A stretch of 64,000 nucleotides of DNA from JBBQXK01 sp038251625 (GCA_038251625.1 JBBSBE010000006.1:1-64000), one strand, 5' to 3'; shown: positions 17,468 to 25,871, numbered from the stretch's first letter. Notes: a model not told the origin generated them from the sequence alone. Program-made: numbers and translations.

Positions 17468-18787
17468 ATGGGAACAGTTTTCGACGGACTGGCCGCGCGG
17501 ATCGCCCGCATTCCGGTGATCGAGCAGGTGGGGCGGGTGGCAGAAGTGGGGCGTGGCACGCTGGCGGTACGCGGCCTGTCGCGCGTCGCGGCCTTGGGCG
17601 ACAGGGTGCGCATCGCGTTTCGCGGACAATCGGCAGAGGGGGAGGTGATCCGCCTTGAAGGTACTGCGCTGACCGTGCTGCCCGATGACGCCGTCGAAGG
17701 GGTGGCAATCGGTGATCCGGTCACGCTGCTTGGTCCGGCCGGCATCGCCCCCGATGACAGCTGGATCGGCCGCGTGATCGACCCCCTCGGCCGCCCGCTT
17801 GATGGCCGCCCGCTCTTTCCCGGCGCGGTAGAACGCCCCCTGCGCGCGCCCGCGCCGCCCGCCGCCCGGCGCCGCGCGCTGGGGCCACGGCTCGATACCG
17901 GTGTCGCGATCTTCGACACGCTGCTGCCCCTCGTCCGTGGCCAGCGGATCGGGCTTTTTGCGGGCTCGGGCGTCGGCAAATCCTCGCTTCTGGCCAAATT
18001 CGCGCGGGGGGTTGAGGCGGATGTGGTGGTGATCGCGCTGGTGGGCGAGCGTGGGCGCGAGTTGCGCGAGTTCACCGAAAAGGTGCTGGGGCCGGCGGGG
18101 CTCGCGCGCGCCGTGGTGGTGACCGCCACCTCTGACCAGTCGCCCGGCGTGCGGCGGCGCTGCGCGCTGGCGGCGATGGCGGTGGCGGAACATTTCCGCG
18201 ACCGGGGCCGTCACGTCCTTTTGCTGGCCGACAGCGTGACACGTTTTGCCGAGGCGCACCGCGAGGTGGCGACGGCCGCGGGCGAAAGCGGCGCGCTGCG
18301 CGGCTATCCGCCCTCGACCCCTCATGCAATCATGGGCCTCGCGGAACGCGCCGGGCCGGGGGTCGAAGGGGCGGGCGACATCACGGCGGTCTTTACCGTG
18401 CTCGTCGCAGGCTCGGATATGGAGGAACCGGTGGCCGACATGCTGCGCGGGGTGCTTGACGGCCATGTCGTGCTGGACCGCCGGATCGCCGAGCGTGGGC
18501 GCTATCCGGCCATCGATTTCCTGCGGTCGATCTCGCGCTCGCTGCCCGATGCGGCAAGCGACGCGGAAAATGCCCTCATCGCGCGCACCCGGCAGGTGCT
18601 GGGCGCATGGGAACGGGCGGAGATGATGATCCACGCGGGGCTCTATGCCAAAGGCAGCGATCCACTGGTCGATGTGGCAGTGACCCTTTGGCCCGCGCTT
18701 GATGCCTTCATGGCCGAGGATGCGCCCGATGGTGCAGCGGCGGCCTTTGCCCGATTGGCCGACTGCCTGGGCGAGCCCGCGCCCTGA
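17468..18787 (+). CDS. fliI: Flagellum-specific export ATPase FliI
   Basis: 439 residues. FliI is the F1-like hexameric ATPase that unfolds and delivers export substrates. It shows the Walker A motif FAGSGVGKSS (lysine about residue 171), the switch-like block ERGRELREFTEKVLGPAGL, Walker B VLLLADSVTRFAEAHREVA, and the typical LDGHVVLDRRIAERGRYPAI arginine-finger region. The N-terminal beta-barrel (residues 20-90) is present. It stands alone on the plus strand, divergent from flgB, with convergent DUF1217 downstream. Confidence 0.97.
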   Translation: MGTVFDGLAARIARIPVIEQVGRVAEVGRGTLAVRGLSRVAALGDRVRIAFRGQSAEGEVIRLEGTALTVLPDDAVEGVAIGDPVTLLGPAGIAPDDSWIGRVIDPLGRPLDGRPLFPGAVERPLRAPAPPAARRRALGPRLDTGVAIFDTLLPLVRGQRIGLFAGSGVGKSSLLAKFARGVEADVVVIALVGERGRELREFTEKVLGPAGLARAVVVTATSDQSPGVRRRCALAAMAVAEHFRDRGRHVLLLADSVTRFAEAHREVATAAGESGALRGYPPSTPHAIMGLAERAGPGVEGAGDITAVFTVLVAGSDMEEPVADMLRGVLDGHVVLDRRIAERGRYPAIDFLRSISRSLPDAASDAENALIARTRQVLGAWERAEMMIHAGLYAKGSDPLVDVAVTLWPALDAFMAEDAPDGAAAAFARLADCLGEPAP

Positions 18788-18810
18788 ACGCATGACCCTG
18801 CACCACACCA

Positions 18811-18832
18811 GTGGGGCAAGGTCATGCCCCAC
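18811..18832. terminator. Hairpin between convergent fliI and DUF1217 gene
   Basis: Perfect 8-bp stem GTGGGGCA/TGCCCCAC with a 6-base loop, 24 bp after the fliI stop and about 115 bp beyond the end of the convergent gene. No clear T tract follows on either strand, so it may be a weak or Rho-assisted terminator. Confidence 0.45.
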
Positions 18833-18946
18833 CGGATCCTGTACCTGATCTTGTGCCGCATGCAGCCGCCGCGCCCGTCACCCTAGCAGCCCGAACCCAG
18901 TGCCCGGCCCGTCACCCTTCCGCTCCAGCACGTGCAAAGATCGGCG

Positions 18947-19741
18947 TCAAAAACCCTGCAAAAGCTGCAGCGCCACCTGGCCCCGCACGCCCGTCCCGGT
19001 GCCACCCGACACATCAGTCTGGATGAGGTAGCGGCGGATCAGCGCTTCTGTTTTTTCGGGATCGGCGAACTGGGATACAGAATCGCTGCCAAAGGCGCTG
19101 TCAGCCCGTTCCTTGATGATCTTGACCTGCCGGTCGAGGTCAATGGACCCAAAGGCCGACGGCAGGCGAAGGGCGGTCGAGAAAAGCGTGCGCAGGGGCG
19201 CGTTACCGAGGATGGTGAACCATTTGGTGTTTTCGCTGGTGTCGCGGGCAGCCAGCGCGGGCAATTCACGTTCGGCGTTCAGGGCGATGCGAAAGCTGTT
19301 GTTCTTGGTCCCCACCGCCGTTTCGAACCGCCGTTCGGAATAGGCGGGCAAGATCTTGTCGGCGAAATCGGACAGCTTGGACCGCGGCACCGAAAAATCG
19401 CCAAAGCCGAAGGCTGCCGACAACGCGCGATACTGTTTGTCGGCCAACCGGTTCGACAGCGCCTCGGGCTTCAGCGTGCCATCCTCCAGCACCTTGCGGA
19501 TGAAAGCCCGGTTCCTGAGGTCGTTCTCAAGGCCAAAGGCACCCAGCGCCACCTTCAGAAGCCTGCGGTCCGATACCAGCTCTTCCGCGGTGTTGATGCT
19601 GCCGATCTTCTCGCGGAAATAGGCTTCGTCGCGCTGCGACTCGACCGTGCGGTCGAGGGCCGCCTTCTGCGCGGGTTCGGTCCGTTTCAGAAACGACCAT
19701 CCGGCAAGGCCGCCCAGGGGCACGGCGGGCGAGAACGTCAT
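18947..19741 (-). CDS. DUF1217 flagellar-cluster protein
   Basis: 264 residues. The pattern YFREKIGSINTAEELVSDRR, LKVALGAFGLENDLRNRAFI and ALSAAFGFGDF is that of DUF1217 proteins, which occur in alphaproteobacterial flagellar clusters next to flbT and flaF. No signal peptide or membrane segment is seen; it is rich in Ala, Arg and Leu and mostly helical. It overlaps flbT by 4 bp as the last gene of the flagellin operon. Its biochemical function is not established; a role in filament or hook assembly is inference from position. Confidence 0.82.
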   Translation of the reverse strand: MTFSPAVPLGGLAGWSFLKRTEPAQKAALDRTVESQRDEAYFREKIGSINTAEELVSDRRLLKVALGAFGLENDLRNRAFIRKVLEDGTLKPEALSNRLADKQYRALSAAFGFGDFSVPRSKLSDFADKILPAYSERRFETAVGTKNNSFRIALNAERELPALAARDTSENTKWFTILGNAPLRTLFSTALRLPSAFGSIDLDRQVKIIKERADSAFGSDSVSQFADPEKTEALIRRYLIQTDVSGGTGTGVRGQVALQLLQGF

Positions 19742-20142
19742 GCCGGATGCGCCGCAATCAGCCGCTCTTCCCGTGGCAAGAGCGCGCGCAAGGACTTCAA
19801 CACCTGATAGTGCTGACCGTCGATCACCGCGCTGGTGGCGGCCGCCAGCAGGCCACGGCTGTCATGATCCAGAAAGACCTGGCTCAACTGTTCGATCCCG
19901 CGCAAAAGCGAGTGATGCGCGTCCTCGGGCGTGGCATCCCCCGACAGCACCATCTGCGCAACATAGCAAACCCGCCGTACCGGCGTGTTGGCACCTTCGG
20001 GGTGGATCGCATCGCGCAGCCGCAGGATGTTGGCATTGGGTGTCATCACTGCAAGGCGCGACCGGCGGTCGCCGTTCTCGATCACGGCGCCATTGATCAG
20101 CACCCGCTCGTGCGGCCCGAGTTTCAGCACAAGCCCGGTCAT
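19738..20142 (-). CDS. flbT: Flagellin synthesis repressor FlbT
   Basis: 134 residues. FlbT binds the flagellin mRNA leader and represses or supports its translation (shown in Caulobacter), linking flagellin synthesis to assembly. The family text is LVLKLGPHERVLINGAVIEN, AVMTPNANILRLRDAI and ARRVCYVAQMVLSGD-like wording (VRRVCYVAQMVLSGDATPED). It overlaps flaF and the DUF1217 gene by 4 bp each. Complete and without oddities. Confidence 0.94.
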   Translation of the reverse strand: MTGLVLKLGPHERVLINGAVIENGDRRSRLAVMTPNANILRLRDAIHPEGANTPVRRVCYVAQMVLSGDATPEDAHHSLLRGIEQLSQVFLDHDSRGLLAAATSAVIDGQHYQVLKSLRALLPREERLIAAHPA

Positions 20143-20518
20143 GCCGCACCGCCCGCGGCACCGCGCAGGCCGCGCATGACGGCGGTGTTGATCTCGATCA
20201 GCACCCCGGCTTCGGCTTTGCCATCGGCCACCTTGCGGCTGTGCGCCTCGGTGAATTCATAAAGATAGAAGAGCCGCGCACGCAGATCCTGCGGCAGCCC
20301 GTTGCCAGAGCCCGCCACATCTGCGGCCAGTGTGCGCCAGAGCCGGGTGTTGTCATGCAAGGCCCGGATAAGGCCCGCATAGTCGCGCGCCCCTGCCGCT
20401 GCGGCAGCGCCAAGCTGGCGCGTGACGCGGGCGAAAAGATCATATTCGATGGTACGGGGCGCGCGCACGGGGCGTCGGGGCGCGCATAGGCGCCAAGCGT
20501 CCGGATTTCTGCGTTCAC
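20139..20518 (-). CDS. flaF: Flagellin regulator FlaF, with an apparent frameshift near the N-terminus
   Basis: FlaF works with FlbT to couple flagellin synthesis and secretion. The C-terminal about 110 residues are clean (APRTIEYDLFARVTRQLGAA, HDNTRLWRTLAADVAGSGN, LYEFTEAHSRKVADGKA). The expected FlaF N-terminus, MNAEIRTLGAYARPDAP, is encoded from GTG 20518 with AAGGA correctly placed upstream, but in a different frame. One extra C in the C4 run read at 20472-20469 would join both parts as DAPVRAPRTIEYD, the family pattern. As written, the downstream frame opens at ATG 20528 and gives an unrelated N-terminus (MIPRERRNPDAW). Either a sequencing error or a real frameshift; the downstream frame is otherwise intact. 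Confidence 0.82.
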
Positions 20519-20552
20519 GGGGAATCATCCTTGCCTGCGAGGTGAAAGGGAT

Positions 20553-20580
20553 GGTCCGGGCGGCGTACGCCGCCCGGACC
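20553..20580 (-). terminator. Perfect 28-bp palindrome between flagellin and flaF
   Basis: Two perfectly complementary 14-base arms (GGTCCGGGCGGCGT and its complement) lie 12 bp after the flagellin stop codon and upstream of flaF. On the minus strand the stem is followed by only CCCTTT. It can act as a partial terminator or as a 3' stabiliser giving much more flagellin than flaF/flbT mRNA. Confidence 0.7.
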
Positions 20581-20591
20581 CGTCGCGCGCC

Positions 20592-22127
20592 TCAGCGGAA
20601 GAGCGCGAGGATGTTCTGCGGCTGCTGGTTGGCGATCGACAGCGCCTGAACGCCCAGCTGCTGCTGCACCTGCAGCGCCTGCAGGCGCGCCGAGGCTTCT
20701 TCCATGTCGGCGTCCACAAGCGTGCCGATCCCCGATTTCAGCGCGTCGCTCAGCTTGCCCACGAAATCCTTCTGGATGTCGATGCGCATCTGGGCCGAAC
20801 CGAAAGCGGCAGAGCTGTCGATGGCGCGGTTGATCATCGTCTCGATGTTGGACAGCGCCGATTTGGCACCGGCATCCGAGCGCACGTCGATCGAATCAAG
20901 CCCGAAAAGGCCGCCCGACGCCTCACCACCCGAGCTTGCCTGCAGCGACAGGGTCTGTCCGCCCGTCTCGTCGTCCACGCTCAGCGACCACTGGCCAGAG
21001 GTCGCATCCTGCGTCACCTTGGTGGACACGCCGGCAGGAAGATTGGAATCGATGGCGGTCTTCAGGCCACGGGCCACATCCTCCATCGTCTCGCCCTTGC
21101 CCGCGACATAGTCGAACGACCGGCTGCCCACGGTGACCTTGAAGCCATCACCCTCGGCCACGCCTGCAGTTGTCGAGAAATCGATCGACTGCGCGCGCTG
21201 CTGGATCGTGCCGCTCGTGGGGCTTGCCGCCGCCGCACCGTTCACCGTGGTTACCGCAAGTGTACCGCCGCTCGTCGGTGCGGTCAGCGAGATCGACACG
21301 CTTTCAAAGCCGTTGGCGTTCGAGATCTGCAACTCGCCCGCGTTGGCCCCGTTGCCCGCCGTCACACCCTTCAGACCCAGCGCATTCACCGCACCGGCAA
21401 AGAAGTCGCGCACGGCATCGGCATCGTCACCCGTGGCGGCGGTGTAGTTCACCGTGGTCCCGCCGACCGTCAGGCTGTATTCATCGCCCTGCGCAACCGT
21501 GCCCGCGAACGTCGCCACTGCGGAAGAGCCGGTCGCCGCCGAGGTGGTGCCGGAAGGTGCGGCACCGTCGATCGCGCCATAGCTCGCCGCCGTCAGCGCC
21601 GTCGAGCCATAGACACCGGCCTTGGTGGTCAGGTCCTGGCGGCTCACGGAAATCGACGACGCCGAAACGGTGCGGCCACCAGAGCGGTCAAGCGACGCAA
21701 GGATATCGATATCGTCCTTACCGTCGATCAGGTTCAGCCCGTTGAACTGCGCCGCCCCGACCACCGATTTGATCTGTTCGCGCAAAGCCTTGATATCGGT
21801 CTGGATCTTTTCGCGGTCGACGTTCTTTTCCTGGCTTGCAACGACCTTGCCCTTGATCTCGGTCAGCAGGTCGGTGACCGTCTCGGATGCCTGCCGGGCG
21901 ACAGAAATGGTCGAAGACCCCAGGGACAGGCTGTCAGAGATGCCCTTGAAGCCCTTCACATCGCTTTCCATGGTCTTGGAAATGGCCCAGACGGCGGAAT
22001 TGTCTTTCGATGTCGCCACCGATTTGCCGGTCGAGATCTCGGACTGCGTCTTGTTCAGGTTCATGTTGATGCCCTTCAGCGTCTGAAGAGCGACCATCGC
22101 GGAGTTGTTGGTCAGAATGGACGACAT
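20592..22127 (-). CDS. Flagellin
   Basis: 511 residues. Filament subunit. The N-terminal D0/D1 helices are clear (MSSILTNNSAMVALQTLKGI, TQSEISTGKSVATSKDNSAV) and the C-terminal partner helix ends VQQQLGVQALSIANQQPQNI and LALFR. The middle, about residues 165-370, is a low-complexity Ala/Thr/Gly/Ser-rich variable domain exposed on the filament surface, with two FlaG/hook-like beta repeats (DEYSLTVGGTTVNYTAATGD and DGFKVTVGSRSFDYVAGKGE). The start ATG 22127 has AAGGAAA five bases upstream; the longer frame into the leader is spurious. Only one flagellin gene is in the window. Confidence 0.96.
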   Translation of the reverse strand: MSSILTNNSAMVALQTLKGINMNLNKTQSEISTGKSVATSKDNSAVWAISKTMESDVKGFKGISDSLSLGSSTISVARQASETVTDLLTEIKGKVVASQEKNVDREKIQTDIKALREQIKSVVGAAQFNGLNLIDGKDDIDILASLDRSGGRTVSASSISVSRQDLTTKAGVYGSTALTAASYGAIDGAAPSGTTSAATGSSAVATFAGTVAQGDEYSLTVGGTTVNYTAATGDDADAVRDFFAGAVNALGLKGVTAGNGANAGELQISNANGFESVSISLTAPTSGGTLAVTTVNGAAAASPTSGTIQQRAQSIDFSTTAGVAEGDGFKVTVGSRSFDYVAGKGETMEDVARGLKTAIDSNLPAGVSTKVTQDATSGQWSLSVDDETGGQTLSLQASSGGEASGGLFGLDSIDVRSDAGAKSALSNIETMINRAIDSSAAFGSAQMRIDIQKDFVGKLSDALKSGIGTLVDADMEEASARLQALQVQQQLGVQALSIANQQPQNILALFR

Positions 22128-22390
22128 GATCGTTTCCTTGTCTATTGCCTGCGCCGTTTCGCGCATCGCGGTAAAGCCACCCCTGCGGGCGGCATTTCTG
22201 GGCGTTCTCGCCGATGCTGGCCGGGCAATCGAAGCCCCGGGCGGCGCCACCCCGTCCGGGATGCAGGGGCCATAAGTGGGGTCGAAGTTCTAAGAGTTCG
22301 CTAAACGTCGACGGCGGGTTTTGGGTGAATTGCGCGGCATTTGATCAATCGGTCGGCCGCGTTGGGGTGATTGGTCAGCGTGGTTCGGCG
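22128..22390. other. Flagellin leader and promoter region, no gene
   Basis: 263 bp without a credible coding frame. It should hold the flagellin promoter and untranslated leader, the usual FlbT target. I see no convincing sigma-28 or sigma-54 motif. A CtrA-like repeat (CTAA-N7-CTAA) is listed separately. Confidence 0.5.
22290..22304. promoter_or_regulatory. CtrA-like repeat upstream of flagellin
   Basis: CTAAGAGTTCGCTAA: half-sites CTAA and CTAA separated by 7 bases, that is TTAG-N7-TTAG on the flagellin strand, about 160 bp before the flagellin start. Two mismatches to TTAA-N7-TTAA, so it is only suggestive. Confidence 0.3.
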
Positions 22391-22714
22391 TCAGACCCGC
22401 TGGCGCAAACTGACCGGCGTCGCCGGTTCAAGCCGCTGGCGCGCGCCGCGACCGTCATAGGTGGCAAGCCCGGCCCTTGCCGCGCGGATATCTGTCACGC
22501 GCCGGCGTGCCGCGCGCAGGCCTTCTGCGGCCGCTTCAAGAAGAACGGTGTTCCGCGCGGCCCCCGCCTTCACCGCCGCGAGTTCCGCGGTCGAGGCACC
22601 AGGGGCATCCGCTGCGGCCAGGATCGCTTTGGTCAAATTTTCAAGCGCCGCAAAATCGGCGCGCCGAATCGCGGCGCGGCTCTCATCCAGAAGCTGCAAA
22701 AGACGCGCCGTCAT
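22391..22714 (-). CDS. FlgN-like flagellar chaperone
   Basis: 107 residues, a single charged helical protein without signal or membrane segment. The text LLQLLDESRAAIRRADFAAL, AARNTVLLEAAAEGLRAARR and the ending LATYDGRGARQRL resembles FlgN-type chaperones that hold the hook-filament junction proteins FlgK and FlgL before export. It overlaps the rod protein gene upstream by 4 bp. Family sequences vary widely, so confidence is moderate. Confidence 0.68.
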   Translation of the reverse strand: MTARLLQLLDESRAAIRRADFAALENLTKAILAAADAPGASTAELAAVKAGAARNTVLLEAAAEGLRAARRRVTDIRAARAGLATYDGRGARQRLEPATPVSLRQRV

Positions 22715-22989
22715 TTCCGGGCCTCATCCGCAATCATCGCGCGCATCAGTGATTCGGTCAGCCCGATCCCCCCCGCCCGCGCCATCGCCTGCGCCTGTTC
22801 CTGCCGCAGGAACGAATTGAACTGGCTCTCGCCCACGCCACCGCCGAATGCCCCGCCTTCGGCATCAAGCCCGGCGTGCTTGAGCATTTCGGCAAGAAAG
22901 ACAGCCTCCAACTCCTGCGCCTGTACGCGCACGGCGGCGGTTCTTTCGGTATCGGGCGGGGGGGCTGCGGGAACGGGAAGGATCTGCAT
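22711..22989 (-). CDS. FlgJ/CheL-type rod-binding protein
   Basis: 92 residues. Corresponds to the N-terminal rod-capping domain of FlgJ alone: AQELEAVFLAEMLKHAGLDA, then FGGGVGESQFNSFLRQEQAQ and ARAGGIGLTESLMRAMIADE, the universal rod-binding pattern. There is no muramidase domain; the separate lytic transglycosylase at 7861 can supply that activity. Such short forms are often named CheL or chemotactic signal-response protein in alphaproteobacteria. It starts 107 bp from the divergent fliK. Confidence 0.85.
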   Translation of the reverse strand: MQILPVPAAPPPDTERTAAVRVQAQELEAVFLAEMLKHAGLDAEGGAFGGGVGESQFNSFLRQEQAQAMARAGGIGLTESLMRAMIADEARK

Positions 22990-23033
22990 CGGGGTGCTCC
23001 GGTCTGACTGGCGGTCATCCTGCCCCTGACGCG

Positions 23034-23048
23034 GTAAACAACCGGTAA
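23034..23048. promoter_or_regulatory. CtrA-like repeat between flgJ-like gene and fliK
   Basis: GTAAACAACCGGTAA: half-sites GTAA-N7-GTAA in the gap between two divergent flagellar operons. It has the same spacing as the boxes near fliF and flagellin but one mismatch in each half, so it is only suggestive. Confidence 0.3.
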
Positions 23049-23096
23049 CCAGTTGGCGTCAGGATAGGGCATGCTGCATTTCACCCCAGGCACCCC

Positions 23097-24200
23097 ATGA
23101 TCGCTGCTCTTTCGCCCCTGCCCGCGCCCCAGCCGCCTGCCGCGCCCGATACCGGCAGCACCGTTTCCGATGCCGGTACCGGGGTGCCATTCGATCTGGG
23201 CGAGGATCCTGCCCCCCCGCCCGACGATCCCGGCGGGCTTGCACCCGCACCAATGATGGCGCCCTTGGCGGCGCCTCCAGCCGATATGCCAGAGATCGTG
23301 ACTGCGCCACCAGCAACAGCGGTGGCGGTGGCGGTGGCTGTTCCGTCGTCGGCACCTGCGACGGGCGCCATCGTTGCAAATGCCGCCGAACGTGTGCCTG
23401 TCGCGGGGCCGGATCGCCCGGCGGATGCCGCAGCACCCCAGCCCGGCGCACCGGTACCAATCGCCGCCTCGCCAGCGACTGCGCCACCACACGCGAAATC
23501 TGCCCCGCCAGCCGCAGCAGAGGGCGCGAAGACCCGGCAATCCCAAACGACCGCCGCGCTATTGACTGCGACCCCGGGTCTTGCCGCGGCGCTGCGGGCG
23601 GCGATGCCGGAAAATGCCGCCACCGCGCCGCCGCCCGTCGAGGGTACCGACGATCCAGCCCCCGCCAGACAGGTGATCGCGCCGGATACAGCCTCGATGC
23701 GCCTTGCCCTTGATGCAGGATCGGACACGCCTGCCCCTGCCGCACAAGCACTGCGAGAGGCGCCCCCTGCGGCAAGGGCCGACGCGCCTCCGCCGCCCCC
23801 GGCACCAGCGCCCGCACACCTGGCCCCGCCCCCTGCCGCGCCCACCGTTTCGACCTTTGTCCACGGGATCGAGTTGCAGATGGCGCCGGATGAATTGGGC
23901 GCGCTGCGCGTGCAAGTGTCGGGCGAGGGCGACGCGATGCGGCTGACGCTGGCGGCCGAGCGGCCCGAAACGCTCGATCTGATGCGCAGGCACGGTGACG
24001 CGCTTCTGGCCGATCTGCGCCAGTCCGGCCACGGCGGCGCGGCCCTGGCCTTTGGCCAGTGGTCCGGCCCGGCCGGATCGCCGGCGCGGGGGGCCCCGGC
24101 CCGCACCGACAGCACAGACGACGATGCCACCTCCCCAGCCCCCGCCCCCGCCCCTGCCGCCACCCGCCACGGGGCAGCCGGGCTTGACCTTCGCCTTTGA
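23097..24200 (+). CDS. fliK: Flagellar hook-length control protein FliK
   Basis: 367 residues. The first 250 are a disordered, Ala/Pro-rich ruler region. The C-terminal part from about residue 255 (FVHGIELQMAPDELGALRVQ, VSGEGDAMRLTLAAERPETL, LMRRHGDALLADLRQSG) is the flagellar hook-length control domain that binds FlhB to trigger the export switch. Extreme proline/alanine bias explains the very long antisense frames here. The start ATG 23097 gives MIAALSPLPAPQPP; no strong ribosome site is visible, but the preceding gene is divergent. It leads directly into flgD. Confidence 0.9.
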   Translation: MIAALSPLPAPQPPAAPDTGSTVSDAGTGVPFDLGEDPAPPPDDPGGLAPAPMMAPLAAPPADMPEIVTAPPATAVAVAVAVPSSAPATGAIVANAAERVPVAGPDRPADAAAPQPGAPVPIAASPATAPPHAKSAPPAAAEGAKTRQSQTTAALLTATPGLAAALRAAMPENAATAPPPVEGTDDPAPARQVIAPDTASMRLALDAGSDTPAPAAQALREAPPAARADAPPPPPAPAPAHLAPPPAAPTVSTFVHGIELQMAPDELGALRVQVSGEGDAMRLTLAAERPETLDLMRRHGDALLADLRQSGHGGAALAFGQWSGPAGSPARGAPARTDSTDDDATSPAPAPAPAATRHGAAGLDLRL

Positions 24201-24217
24201 TCCGAAAGGAACCCGCG

Positions 24218-24883
24218 ATGGATATCGCCACCACCACATCCGCCACCGCCACCCGCAGCGCGACCGCCAGTGCAACCGAACAGGGCCGCGCGGAACCGTC
24301 CGACTATGACACGTTCCTGCGCATGCTGACGGTCCAGATGCAGAACCAGGACCCGCTCAATCCCATCGATTCGGCTGATTACGCCGTCCAACTTGCCACC
24401 TTTTCGGGCGTCGAGCAGCAGACGAAGATGAACCAGACGCTGGAAACCATCCTGCAAAGGATGGACATGCAGGGGATGGGCGAAATTGCGGGCTGGGTGG
24501 ACCGCGAGGTGAAAAGCGCCGCACCCATGGCCTATCCGGGCGTCCCGACCGATCTGGATCTGCCGGGCGATGCGCGCGCCGATCGCGCGGTGCTGACGGT
24601 GTCGGATGCGCAAGGCAAGCTTCTGGCGCGCGAAGAGGTGCCGCCGGGCGGTGGGGCCTATCGCTGGCAGGGCAAGGATATCACCGGCGGCGCGCTTCCG
24701 CGCGGCACCTATGCCCTTGCGGTCGAGCAATACGCGGGTGAGGAAACGCTTGGCACCACGGCGCTGCAGGGCTGGCAGCGGGTGGCAGAGGTGGCCATCG
24801 GGACGAACGGGCTGATGCTGCGGCTGGAAAGCGGGGCCGAGGTGGCAACCAGCGCCGTCACCGCATTGCGCGCGGGAGGCTAA
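24218..24883 (+). CDS. flgD: Flagellar hook assembly protein FlgD
   Basis: 221 residues. FlgD caps the growing hook. The N-terminal block YDTFLRMLTVQMQNQDPLNP and AVQLATFSGVEQQTKMNQTL is unmistakable, followed by FlgD Ig-like and Tudor-like domains (PPGGGAYRWQGKDITGGALP, RGTYALAVEQYAG). The true start is ATG 24218 with AAAGGA seven bases upstream; a TTG frame overlapping fliK is unlikely. Last gene of the flagellar region. Hook protein FlgE is not in the window. Confidence 0.95.
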   Translation: MDIATTTSATATRSATASATEQGRAEPSDYDTFLRMLTVQMQNQDPLNPIDSADYAVQLATFSGVEQQTKMNQTLETILQRMDMQGMGEIAGWVDREVKSAAPMAYPGVPTDLDLPGDARADRAVLTVSDAQGKLLAREEVPPGGGAYRWQGKDITGGALPRGTYALAVEQYAGEETLGTTALQGWQRVAEVAIGTNGLMLRLESGAEVATSAVTALRAGG

Positions 24884-25045
24884 GGCCGCCCCGGCGCACG
24901 CCCGCGGCCCCGAACGCCCGGCCCCGGTCGGGTGTGGCGGAGCCACCTTCGGTGTGCCTGACGCAGGGTAAGCCCCCGCGCCGGTGCCCCCCGCTGCGCC
25001 CGCAGGCTTGCACCACGCAGGCCCCCGGCCTACTCCTGCCGGGCC

Positions 25046-25871
25046 ATGGCCAGACAGCCCGCCCTCGCACCGCCCGCAACTCTGATCGCCGATGTCCTGA
25101 CGCATCAACCGGGGCTGGCGAATGAACGCTGGACGCCGCTCGCAGGCGGCCGGGTCAACCGGCTGTGGCGGGTCGGGCCGCTGGTTGTGAAATCCTATGA
25201 CAAGTCCGGGGCCTCACCCCTTTTTCCCCAACGACCCCGACGCCGAGGCCCGCGCGCTGGCGCTGGCCGCCCCCCTGGGCCTTGCCCCGCCGCTGGCGGC
25301 GCGGGGGCCGGGCTGGATCGCCTATCGCCATGCAAGCGGCAGCCCGTGGCGCGCAGGTCCCGCAACAGCCGCGCGATTGCTGGCACGGGTGCATGCGACG
25401 CCTGTGCCCGCTGGCACCTTTCGCCACGCGGCCATCGGGCCAGTGGCCGTTGCAGCACAAGCGCGCGCCATCGCGGCTGATTGCCGGGGGCGCTTGCCGC
25501 CGCTGCCCGTTCCGCCCCCTGTCGCCTTGCCACCCCTCGCGTTCCTGCATGGCGATGCGGTGGCGGGCAACCTGATCGTGGCGGGGGATCAGGCCATGCT
25601 GATCGATTGGCAATGCCCCGCCCTTGGCGATCCGGTGGACGATCTGGCAACCTTCCTGTCACCCGCCATGCAACACCTCTACCGTGGCAATCCCTTGTCA
25701 CAGGATGAGGCTGCGGACTTTCTGGCCGCCTATCCCGATCCTGCCACCACACAGCGCTACCGCGCCATGGCGCCGCTTCTGCATTGGCGCATCGCGGCGC
25801 ATTGCCTGTGGCGGGCAGAACGGGGGGCAGCGGATTATGCCACAGCGATGGACCTGGAACTCGCGGGCTAG
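25046..25871 (+). pseudogene. APH-type phosphotransferase split by an apparent one-base frameshift
   Basis: A kinase of the aminoglycoside/choline phosphotransferase fold. The first part (from ATG 25046) reads WTPLAGGRVNRLWRVGPLVV and KSYDKSGASPLFP and then turns into frameshifted text; the next frame continues PNDPDAEARALALAAPLGLA and holds the catalytic HGDAVAGNLIVAG and metal-binding LIDWQCPALGDP motifs. Removing one T from the T5 run at 25221-25225 restores a continuous protein of about 274 residues. The substrate is unknown. It lies 162 bp after flgD and is convergent with ubiB (4-bp overlap). Sequencing error or recent inactivation are both possible; all catalytic residues survive in the second part. 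Confidence 0.8.

Noticed and set aside
22128..22390. Sigma-28 or sigma-54 flagellin promoter
   Set aside because: No match good enough to TAAA/GCCGATAA-type or GG-N10-GC elements was visible; naming one would be a guess.
23081..25108. 675-codon minus-strand frame across fliK and flgD
   Set aside because: Antisense to fliK and flgD, both with clear domains. The proline/alanine-rich fliK makes both strands open by base composition.
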